From Lobulomyces angularis (lineage: Eukaryota > Chytridiomycota > Chytridiomycetes > Lobulomycetales > Lobulomycetaceae): 56,136 bases of DNA. The notes beneath the pieces were generated by a model. That model was not told where the DNA came from, did no database searches, and was given only the letters and a program-made list of their open reading frames with translations. The first letter of the stretch is position 1; every line of letters starts with the position of its first letter. Made by a program: the position numbers and the translations under genes. The stretch covers positions 1 to 56,136 of the forward strand of contig JADHYX010000113.1 in NCBI GenBank assembly GCA_027604685.1, read 5' to 3'. Below are positions 1 to 9,182 of this stretch, piece by piece.

Positions 1-111
1 AAAAAATAATGAAAAAATATATTAATATAAATATTTATATTTATATAAATTTATAATTTTTTTTTTTTTTGTTTAATTTAAATTAAAAATTTTTTTTTTT
101 TCAAGATTTTT

Positions 112-1487
112 TTAACTTCGCTTTTTTGATTTTTTTTTTCCATCACTTTTTCCATTTTTTTTTCCATCAATTCTCTTTTGTAAATTGTCATTTCTCTTTT
201 TTTGTCTATCCTTTATTCCTTCCTCCACAAAAGTTTTTCTTTCTGACCACTTTTGTTTCTTTTTTTCTTTCTCTTTCAATTCTCTTTTTAAAGTTTTTTC
301 AAGTAATTGTTTATTGTCCTTTACTTTTTCTCCTGTTGCCTTCATCAAGGTTTTTTTCCATTGTATACTTTCCGTTACCTTTGCATGTTTCTCTGGATTT
401 GTTTCTGATAATTTTTTTAACTTTTCTTCTTCTGCTTTGAGCTAAAAAAAATTGTATAAAAAAAAAAAAAAAAAAAATTACCTTGTTCAATTTTCCAGCT
501 GTGTCGGTTGGTCCTTTTCTTTTTTTTTGAGCATGTCCTGTATTATCTTCTATAACACCGTTACCAAACTCAATCAAACCAAAACTTAAAAAAAAAATTT
601 TAAATAAATATTTTTTTTTTTTAACCTTACCTAATATCATCCTTTATTTGTTTTTCATCCAAAACAGTATCCTCAACCTTTCTTTTTTTTGGAGTTTTTG
701 TATTTTCTACCAAATTTGCATTAACATCAATTACATTACCTCCCTTATTGGAATTACTTTTTAACTTTTTTTTATTTTTTCTTTCATCAAGTTTTTTTTG
801 TCTCCTTTCTAATATTTCCGCCCTACTTCTAGCGGTTTTTAAATTTTCACCTTCTTTTTCTAAGGGAGAATTTGGTAATTGAGTTGCTCTTCTGTTTTTT
901 CTTAACTCGGCAATTCTAGACTGGAGTTTTAACCTTGCCTCTGTTGAAGAAATATTGGACATTGGTTTAATAATTTTTTTTTCTTGGTTAGTATTGTTGA
1001 CAATGATATTATTTTCATCTTCTTTGATTTCTTCTTTTTCGTTTTTCTTTTCTAGCAGAGTAGATTTTTGGATATCCAGTATAGATTTTTGTCCTTCAGG
1101 ATCCAACTTGTAAGAAAAAAATAAAAATAAAGTTAAGAAAAAAAAAATAAAAATTAAAAGTGTTTTTTATATTTTTAATTTTAATTTTAACTTTTTTTTT
1201 TTTTTTTTGGTTACCTTTGTAAATTTAGCATTTTTAGCCAAAATTTTTATTTCCTTTTTATTTTTTTTATTTTTTTGATATTTACTATTATCAGATTTTT
1301 CTAAAGTAGATAAATAATATTTTGTTGGAATCATTTTTAAAAGTTTATCAAAATGTGACTGGTGTTCAAGTAGTCTTTCCTAAAAAAAAAAAAGTAAGAA
1401 ATGTTTAGTTTAAATATATATATATATGTTATTTTTTTTTAAAAATTGCTTTTTTACTTCTAATCCATCTTTAACATTGAATGCCAT
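112..1487 (-). CDS. RRP14: SURF6/RRP14-family ribosome biogenesis protein, 5 exons
   Basis: Nucleolar protein family needed for 60S (and 40S) subunit maturation. I joined five exons in frame: 1458-1487, 1215-1379, 631-1106, 482-584 and 112-441, giving about 367 residues. The N-terminal part reads ERLLEHQSHFDKLLKMIPTKYY, typical of the Rrp14 N-terminal domain. The middle has the conserved block ARLKLQSRIAELRKNRRA. The C-terminal SURF6 domain shows FGLIEFG, KKRKGPTD, then QWKKTLMKATGEKVKD and a run of Lys/Arg-rich helices ending in KKSKKRS. The very basic, coiled composition is normal for the family. All intron phases agree, and the start codon lies just upstream of a classic donor. Function is from the family; sequence support is strong. 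Confidence 0.93.
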
Positions 1488-2329
1488 TTTTCTTGTTTCC
1501 TTTTTGTTTTAAAACAAAAAAAATATGTATATATATTTTTTTTTTTAAAAAATAAAAAAATAAAAAAAAAAAAAAAAAAGAAAAAGGTTGAAAATTTCAT
1601 AAACATAAAAGAAATAATTCTCTTTTTTTTTTTCTTATTCTTTATTAATTCAGTTAATTCTATTTACTTATATTTATATCTAAATTCTATTTATATTTAT
1701 TTAAATAAACATATATTTATATTCATAATCTTTTTAATTCAATATAATGAATGTTTTTTTTGTAATATACTAAATTTCCCTTTTTCTTTTAATGTATATT
1801 TTAACAATTGAGTCTTTAACAGTATCTATTTAATTTCTTTTTTTTTTATTCATACAATTTTTGGGCAGTTAGTTTTTTTTTTAAAGATGAAAAAAATATT
1901 ATGCATGAAGAGTTTCTAAGATATTATAAAGTTTAAGGTAAGAAAAAAAAAGAATTGAACAATATGAAATGAAGTTTTTTTTTATTTTATTTTATTTTAG
2001 ATAATTTTTTTTATTTTATTTCAGATAATTTAATTTATTAAAAAAAAAAAAAATTTCATAAAATAAATTAACAACAGTTTTACCTTTTTTTTTTTTAAAT
2101 TAAAAGTTTTATTTTATGTCTTTTTATTTTTTTTATTTTTTTTAATAGAAATGAGCCTTCTTTAGAAAATTTATTTTTTTTTGAAGATTTTGCAAGCAAA
2201 AGGAATGCTGTTAAAAGTTAGTTGGTGTGATCAAGTTTTTAAGATGAATTTTGCAATGAAATAGAGTTGATTTTTTTTTTTGTTTCTTTGTTGATGAAAC
2301 CTTCTTTGTTAAATAAACCTGCTGCAAGT

Positions 2330-2505
2330 TAAAAACATGTTGAAATAAAGTATTGATTGAATCTACTACTTGGTTTAATAAACCTACTAGTTAAACCAAA
2401 GTAAACCTACTAGTTAATTACTAGTTAATCAATAGTTAATTAAACCAACTATTCAAACTTAGTTAAACCTATTAGTTAAAGTTAATTAAACCTACATACT
2501 TGTTT
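2330..2505. repeat. Degenerate short repeat, AAACCTACTAGTTAA type
   Basis: Variants of AAACCTACTAGTTAA recur many times, interspersed with ACTAGTTAATCAA and AGTTAAACCTATTAGTTAA. The copies are imperfect and irregularly spaced. No coding potential seen; the origin is unknown. Confidence 0.6.
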
Positions 2506-2799
2506 TAATGTGAATTTTATTAAACTAAATTAACAATTCAAGAATTACAAACAACCACTATAGTTCATAATTTTTTTTTTCTTCCAGTTGTCAGCTGTTT
2601 ATTTTGTTTATTGTGGAAGCAACCACTGCGACTATTAATGTTTTCTTAAACAAATTATATTAAAATCAGAGTTGAAGTGAAACCACTAGTAAACCACCAT
2701 TGGAACATCCACAATACATTTCTATTAGATCGTTTGGATGAAAAATATTATACTTCTATTATAACATCCACTACGCATCTTAAATTAACTCTTTGCAAT

Positions 2800-2962
2800 T
2801 TAAACTTTTTTACTTTACTCTTAATAAATAATTTAAATTTTTTACTCTAAATTAACTTTACTTAGAATTTAAACTTTTTTTTTTACTTTACTCTTAATAA
2901 AAAATTTAAACTCTTTTACTCTACAATATAACTTAAATAAAATTTTTACTTTACTCTTATTT
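2800..2962. repeat. Three-copy imperfect repeat, TTTTACTTTACTCTTAATAAA
   Basis: The string TTTTTACTTTACTCTTA followed by ATAAA.AATTTAAA occurs at about 2807, 2881 and 2945, spaced roughly 60-75 bp apart, with the third copy truncated. It appears to be a local tandem duplication in noncoding DNA. Confidence 0.6.
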
Positions 2963-3246
2963 CCCTTTTGTTTTTTTTATTCATTTTTGTTTAGGGTTAA
3001 ATTAAGTGTCACCTCAAAGCCTCGCTCCACTCTTTATTACGTGAGCCTCAAACGCCCCAATGGCCTTTTTCCTTTTTTCTCATTGTGGCGCCAAACTTAA
3101 AAGCAAAAATTTCTTGCAAAAAAAAAAAAAAAATTTAATTCAAAAAAAGAAACTTTTTTTTTCCTTTTTTTCTTCTTTTTTTTTTTTCTCTTCTTTTTTT
3201 TCTTCAAACATTATAGATTTTTTATATTTTTTTTTATACTACATAG

Positions 3247-5684
3247 ATGTACATCAATTCAATATATTTAACTTTAATCGCTACCTTGACTGTAAATGCG
3301 CTGGCCCTTCATAACAGGTAAAAAAAATATATTATAATATTAATAAATAAATTAAAATTAATCAAAAATACTTTTTTAGCAATTTTGTAAATTTAAACAA
3401 AAGACAACAACTATCAACTGAAGATTCAATTCCTTTTTCAACTGCAACTGAATCTTCTCAGCAAATTATTCAATCCAATGTAGAAAATGAAAACTCTTCT
3501 ATTAAATCTGAAGCTCTTGAAATTCAATCTACAAAACCTTCAACTGACCCCACTCCCGAATCTCAATCTTCTGAACAAAGTACCCTTGAACCAACTGTAC
3601 CATTTAATTCTCAAGTTATTCAAACCTCAGACTCTTCTGATACCAAGACTAGCGATCCTGTCCTTATCCCTGAACCAACAATAAGAACTACTGTGAATTC
3701 ACAACCAACTACTGACGTTGAACTTCCTCCAATCATTGTTATATCTGTTGTCCCTTCAAAATCTGAAACCTTACCTCCTTCAAATACCGATGTTGTAACT
3801 GACGAACCACCAGTTACTGTCGTAGATCCAAAACCACCAGTTACTGTTGTTGATCCAAAACCACCAGTTACTGTCGTTGATCCAAAACCTCCAGTTACTG
3901 TCGCAGATCCAAAACCTCCAGTTACTGTCGTAGATCCAAAACCTCCAGTTACTGTCGCAGATCCAAAACCTCCAGTTACTGTCGTGGATCCAAAACCTCC
4001 AGTTACTGTCGTAGATCCAAAACCTCCAGTTACTGTTGTTGATCCACAACCACCAGTAACTGTTGTGGACCCAAAACCTCCAGTTACTGTTGCAGATCCA
4101 AAACCACCAGTTGTAACTAGTGATCCTAAACCTAGCAATGGTGATGGAAATAGTGGTCCTATTGTTGTTCCTTCCTCTGCTGCTGCATCCGGTGCATCTG
4201 CTCTTCCTGTTGCTTCCAGTGTACCTGCACCAGTTGGTTCCTCAAAAGCTTCTAATCAAAATCAACCTGCTCTTCCTGCCAACTCCGCTTCATCCGCAAC
4301 TTCTTCTTCAACTTCCGCTCCAGTTGTTGCTGCTGTTGCCAACAATTTTAACGCTGGAGTATTTAATAACTTGAATGCATCCCCAAATGACAACACTCCC
4401 GCAAACGCCAATTCTCTAAATCAAGTTGAAACTTTACCTGACGGTAGCATAAAGTCAAACCCTAATGCCCCAGTTTCTGGTAATGGTGGTGATGGTGTCT
4501 CTGGATTAGGAATCACTCCTGGTGATAATGGAAGTTCAGGGTCTACTGCACATCAGCAAATCGGTAAAAATTCTAGTCCTATAGGAACAATTGCTGGAGG
4601 AGGTAAAATATAAAAAGGAAAAAAAATAAATTTAACTTTTTTTTTTTTTTTAGCTTCTGCAGGATTAATTGCCATTTGTGCAGCAGTAGGATTAACGATG
4701 CGAGCAAAGAGTAAAAAAAATAACAAGAATAAGGAAATTAATGCAAGACACGAAGAAGATGTTGATAATAGTATGATGATGTTTAAAACTGGTGAAAAGT
4801 TGGATATGGAAGCATTTGGTACCTATTCACTAAAAACCACAACCGAAAGAGATTTACCTGCAACTCCTAAAGATGTGATAATGCCCTCTTTAAACAGGAT
4901 TGGAAATAGCAAATCTGTTGAAAATGATTTTGGCTTACGTCCCATCAGTGTTGGTACCTTTGATATGCAATTTAACCACGATATTGAATTTTCTCAACAA
5001 CAAATACAAAATGCACAGCAGTTGGAAAGTAAGTCTCCCAGTCCACCACCAGCATTACTAAATCAACAAACTTGGCAAGAAAAATCCCTCACCTACAACG
5101 AAGTTGGTTTGGGAAGTAGTGATGATGGATTTAAAAAAAGCAACATCAACAATCCTACTGATAGTGTCCAATTTGACCACATTAGAAAAGCACACATGAG
5201 TGTCTATTCAGTCGACAGTCAATTTTCTGTACCAGAGAGTATGGACCTCAGTCAAAATGGTACCATCACTCCAACCAGATTAGACGAATACAGATTTAGT
5301 GAAACTGGAAGCAACTTTAACCCTGCCGATGCCTACAATAGGGAAAGTGTTTACACTGATTACAGAGAAAGTACTAATGGAGTAAATGCCATAACTGATG
5401 CCTACGCCGATAATAACTACAGAGATAGTGTTGCCAGTTCAATTGTGGTCGGTGGACTTTTGAATGCTTTGAATACCAGTGAAGATGTTAGAGCACAACA
5501 TAGTTCTGATGAATTCGCAGAGGGTAGTGAAAGCGTTTATGTTGACGCTGAACTGGAAATACACAGTGCTGCTGAAGATAACGTCAATAGAATCTCCGCT
5601 TTAACTGAAGATTCTGAATTTAATTGGAACAATGACAATTCTAGTATTAGATATTCTACCGGAAGTGAATATTCTGAATACTAA
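3247..5684 (+). CDS. Type I single-pass surface glycoprotein with PPVTVVDPK repeats
   Basis: Not assignable to a named family. Three exons: 3247-3317, 3380-4602 and 4654-5684, all in phase, about 774 residues. Residues 1-20 form a signal peptide (MYINSIYLTLIATLTVNALA), followed by a possible KR processing site. The ectodomain is rich in Ser, Thr, Pro and Asn and carries eleven perfect plus one degenerate 9-residue PPVTV(V/A)DPK units, then Ala/Ser/Asn-rich sequence suited to O-glycosylation. One transmembrane helix (IGTIAGGASAGLIAICAAVG) is followed by a basic stop-transfer stretch RAKSKKNNKNK. The cytoplasmic tail of about 330 residues is acidic, Ser-rich and contains many YR(D/E)S-type motifs. 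The layout resembles fungal Wsc/Mid2-type wall sensors or adhesins, but no Cys-rich WSC or CFEM domain is visible. The role is inferred only. Confidence 0.85.
3807..4130 (+). repeat. 27-bp tandem coding repeat, 12 units
   Basis: Unit CCACCAGTTACTGTCGTAGATCCAAAA, encoding PPVTVVDPK, repeated in frame inside the ectodomain of the surface protein. Eleven units match closely (V/A and K/Q variants); the twelfth (PPVVTSDPK) is degenerate. Copy number is likely to vary between strains. Two long antisense open frames across the same DNA are by-products of the repeat. Confidence 0.95.
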
Positions 5685-6187
5685 GTTTGAAAAAAAAAAA
5701 AAAAATAATTTATTTTTTTTTTTTTTTTCATTATTTTTTTCAACTATTTTTTTATTTTTATTTTTTTTTTTATCAATTTTTATTATTGATTATTCTACTT
5801 TTTATTTAAAACAATAATTATTAAAAAAAAAACTATAAATAAAAAATAAAAAAACAAAATTTTTTTTTTTTAACTGATTCTAATTTATTTATTTTATTTT
5901 AAAAAATCAAATCACTGATTTAGTTTATTTACTTTATTTTAATAAATCAATTATTGCAAAGTCAAGAAAATGTTCAAGAAAATCTTTGAGGTTAAAACAA
6001 AATAAAGATTGTTTACAGAGTTAGTAAATTTTATTTATTACGATGGAGTAAGTGCCTTAATGCTTCTTGTTCATTAACAAAATGCAGAAGTTGGATTTTA
6101 TTTTTGGATAATGCATCTAAATTTTTTTTTTTTTTGAATGTAGAAAAGTTAATTAAGAAAACATTACTAAAAAAATTAAATTTTTGG
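5685..6187. other. Intergenic, poly-A/T; one imperfect tandem duplication
   Basis: No gene seen. Positions 5872-5952 hold two adjacent copies of about 40 bp of the form ACTGATT..(A/T)..TTTATTTA.TTTATTTTAA.AAATCAA. The remainder is homopolymer runs. Confidence 0.55.
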
Positions 6188-6863
6188 ATGAAGAGATTTC
6201 TTAAATTCTCAATCTTTATTGGAGCTCCTGTAGTGTCGACATTAGTAATAAGGAGTCACTATTCAAAGGTAGAAAAAGTTCCACCTAGTACTGGCTTTAA
6301 CGAAATCTTGCGTCAACAAACTAAACAAAATTTCAATAATCTATATCAAAGAAAGATTGACAAGAGAACAATAATTCTTAATGATAAAAATTTACTAATA
6401 AATTTTACAGAGAGTTTGTTTTTTAGTAAAGCTTTTTTTTTGGAGAATTTAGCAACAAATGCTTTTGAAGATGTTAAAAATTTAAAATTAAATTCCATTA
6501 ATAACAGTGAAAACAACGATACCAAAAAAAAAAGCTACTTTGAGATAGGGAGAAAAATTGGAAACTTAAAAGTAGAAAAAATCAAAAATGACAATGTTGA
6601 TGATCCTGATTTTATTTTATTTGATTATGATTTTAAAATAGGTGATTTATTAAATGTTGAATATAAGTTTTATTTAGAAGTTGATAGAGCTAATGGATTA
6701 TTGTATAATCAAATTTTATTATTCTTGCACTAAATTTTTTTTTTTTTTTTTTCATAGAAAATTAGGATTCATTGATTTTTCCAGTAGTAGATGGGATGAA
6801 ATTGGACAAAAAGTTTATTGCACAATGTTGTTAGAAAGTGCAGCTAGATTGTTAGAAAGATAG
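6188..6863 (+). CDS. Unrecognised protein, possibly mitochondrial, 2 exons
   Basis: I do not recognise this gene. Exon 1 runs from ATG 6188 to about 6702; a donor GTATAATC, a branch-like GCACTAAA and a T-tract leading to CATAG give an intron of about 55 nt. Exon 2 ends at TAG 6863, about 205 residues in all. The N-terminus (MKRFLKFSIFIGAPVVSTLVIRS) is basic then hydrophobic, as in an N-terminally anchored or mitochondrially imported protein. The rest is soluble, Lys/Asn/Asp-rich and ends in a compact segment with SSSRWDEIGQK and LLESAARLLER. The open frame extends upstream of 6188 without an ATG, so this ATG was chosen; a spliced 5' exon from ATG 6043 does not keep frame. Confidence 0.6.
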
Positions 6864-7801
6864 AGAATCAGAAATAGAGTAAAAAGTAATAACAATAATA
6901 AATACCAAAAAAGTAAAATGAAAGGAAACAACTTAAAATAGAATTTTAATTTTTAAAAAAGATGATTTGAAGGATTATCAAAGTTTAGAAATATTTTCCA
7001 AAAAAAAAATTTTTTATTTTAAGAAAATTATAATATGTGGAGAAAATTCTTGAACATTGTTTCTAAAAGATTTACACCAAAATAATATGAAGAAGAGGGA
7101 GATGCGTCATTGAGATGAAATCTATGGTTGAATTGTGAGGACTTGGTTTGACCACTAAAATATTAAAAAATAAATTATTCGGTTAAGTTTTGACCTATCA
7201 AAAAATATTCATATTTAATTTTAGTTTTTCAAATTGTTTCAGTGCACTGGAATTATATAAACAAACTAAACAACCGTCACGACCGTATAGTTGCCGACCG
7301 CACTCATGGTTATAAAATTATACCGGAAATGAAATAGGAAATTCTTCTCGTGAAATTATATAGGAAGATGCAGTAAAAATTTTGTATTATGTGTGAGTTT
7401 GGAAAGCAAAGGGACGCCTTCAAAACATAAATAATTGTAAAATTACCAAAAAAAAGAAAAAAAAAATTGGAAAAATAAAAGTATAGATGAAGGAAGTGAA
7501 AAAATAAAAAAAAAAAAAGATGAAAAAAATTATAAAATTGTGAGTTTAAAGAAGGATAAAAAAAAATAAATTTATAAATTGAAAGAAATAAAACAAAAAA
7601 TTAGAAAGGATTGATTTTTGTTGCTGAAATATTTTTGTTAGGCTTGATGCGGTGGCACATGGGCTTGCGGGGTGTTTGGGGCGTGTTCATGTAGAAGCCA
7701 CCGCTCACAAATTGCAAAAAGATATAAATTTTCTTTAAAAATTTTTAAATTTTTTCCTATTTTTTCCACTTTTTTTTTTTTATTTTTGCTTCTTCACATA
7801 G
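6864..7801. other. Intergenic with a GC-rich imperfect inverted repeat
   Basis: No exon recognised. At 7644-7700, just upstream of the 7-TM gene, a patch unusually rich in G and C contains GCGGTGGC and, about 40 bp on, its complement GCCACCGC, flanking TTTGGGGCGTG. The rest is A-rich. Confidence 0.5.
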
Positions 7802-8806
7802 ATGAGCAGTACGACTGTTGCAGCACCTTCATTTCTTACTTTTTGGCTAAAGCAGTTCCAATCAGATGGGTTGGCCTGGGTACAGTCAGTTGGCTGTTTT
7901 TTAATTATTTATGGTTTTACCATCTCCAGGCGCGAAAAACTGTATGAAAAACAATAAAATTTCATTTTTTATTTTTCCATCTTTAGTTGGAAAGTGTTGT
8001 TATTTCATGGTATCACCGGGTTGTTAGGCACATTAGTTGAGACGTTTTACATTGCAAAAAAAGTGTCACATCCAACTGAAGTTTGGTCGATTCTTTTGGG
8101 ATTAAACGAAATCAACTGGATAATCAACGAAGCCTCCACGGTAGTTTACTCTGTGATAAAATTAGAAGCTGGGATATCCTCTCCTGTTGTAAAAAAATCT
8201 ATTAGAATATTTTTAGCTGTTTTATTTGTTGCTTTTGCTGCTCTCAGATCAAATATCGGTTACTTGAGAGTCAGAGACGATAAGACAATGAATCCTGACA
8301 TCGCTAAGGCTCACAGCTTCGCTTTTATCAGTTGGGGAGTTGCCGAGTTGGTTGTCTTTGGAATGCTTTGTTACAATTCCTACCTTCACCTCGGCAACAG
8401 ACTCTATAAAGTAAAAGGGTCCGTTATGGGTACCCTTTTAACCAGTTCTATTCCTAGATTGGTGGTTATGGCTTTTAATACCTTTGTTATTGTCTTTGTT
8501 GGTCAAATAACTGATCCTAGTGAAACTGTTTCGAATTTCAACACTTTTGCTTGGTTAGTAAAAGGAACCTACTCGGTAAGTTTGATATTTTTTTTTGTAA
8601 CAGCGTACTTATTCTTTTTTTTTGTATAGTTAATCTTGCTGTTTGATTTACAATCCACTAAAAACTTATTGATCCAAGCCAGAGATAAAGTGGGTCATAA
8701 CACCACATCCTCCAATGGAAAAAATCCATCAACAAACAACAATGGTCCTTGGGTTGCAAATCCAAGTCATTATAATAATGAGTCTAGAGCAAATTGGAAT
8801 GCTTAA
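7802..8806 (+). CDS. Seven-transmembrane protein of unknown family
   Basis: Three exons: 7802-7941, 7987-8575 and 8630-8806, in phase, about 301 residues. Hydropathy by eye gives seven helices: GLAWVQSVGCFLIIYGFT; VLLFHGITGLLGTLVETFYI; VWSILLGLNEINWIINEAS; IFLAVLFVAFAALRSNIGYL; SFAFISWGVAELVVFGMLCY; SIPRLVVMAFNTFVIVFVG; and FAWLVKGTYSLILLFDL. A soluble Asn/Ser-rich C-tail ends ANWNA. There is no signal peptide, so an outside N-terminus and GPCR-like topology are possible but not shown. No known receptor or transporter motif is evident. The splice sites are canonical (GTATGA, GTAAGT; TTTAG, TATAG). Confidence 0.8.
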
Positions 8807-9182
8807 ACAAAAAAATTGACGCTTTTCTTTTACTATAATTTTTTTTCCGTCTGGTTTTTTTGTACATAGATAAATTTTACAACTTTTGTTAATAATAATA
8901 CACAAATAATTTTCAATTTTTTATTCCCTTTTTAAATTTGATAGCATAATATAAATCTATTAAAAAAATTATATGTGTATATATGTGATTGCGAAATAAA
9001 AAATCATATTTTTTTTTTTTTTTCTACTAGTAGGAAAATATAAAAAAATTAAAAAAAATAAAAAAATGGAAAAGATAATCATTTAAAAACTATGTAAAAT
9101 AAAACAAAAAAAATGGTGCAAATAAAAAAAAGAAAAAAAAAAAAAAGATTCCACATATTATCAAATATCTCCCGTTTTTTAT
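8807..9182. other. Convergent 3' spacer
   Basis: AT-rich sequence between the stop codons of the convergent 7-TM gene and SLA1. No coding or structured feature seen apart from A/T runs likely to contain both poly(A) sites. Confidence 0.6.

Larger units (their letters stand above)
1488..3246. other. Intergenic, AT-rich with short degenerate repeats
   Basis: Long poly-A/T spacer between the SURF6 gene and the surface-protein gene, which diverge from it. No convincing coding exon on either strand. It holds two families of short degenerate repeats (listed separately) and, at about 3000-3065, a relatively GC-rich patch with ACGCCCCAA at 3052-3060, close to the downstream gene and probably part of its promoter. 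Confidence 0.6.

Noticed and set aside
126..445. Plus-strand Phe/Leu-rich open frames at the left edge
   Set aside because: Antisense of the last SURF6 exon; composition follows the Lys-rich sense protein.
3060..3314. 84-codon frame beginning MAFFLFSHCG
   Set aside because: Built of A/T runs and overlaps the true first exon and signal peptide in another frame.
3620..4138. Long antisense frames with GGFGST/TVTGGF repeats across the surface-protein repeat
   Set aside because: Mirror reading of the 27-bp coding repeat; the sense frame has signal peptide, splicing and transmembrane helix.
6043..6143. A 5' exon ATGGA with a perfect GTAAGT donor for the 6.2-kb gene
   Set aside because: Joining to the acceptor at 6143 puts the gene out of frame and hits a stop.
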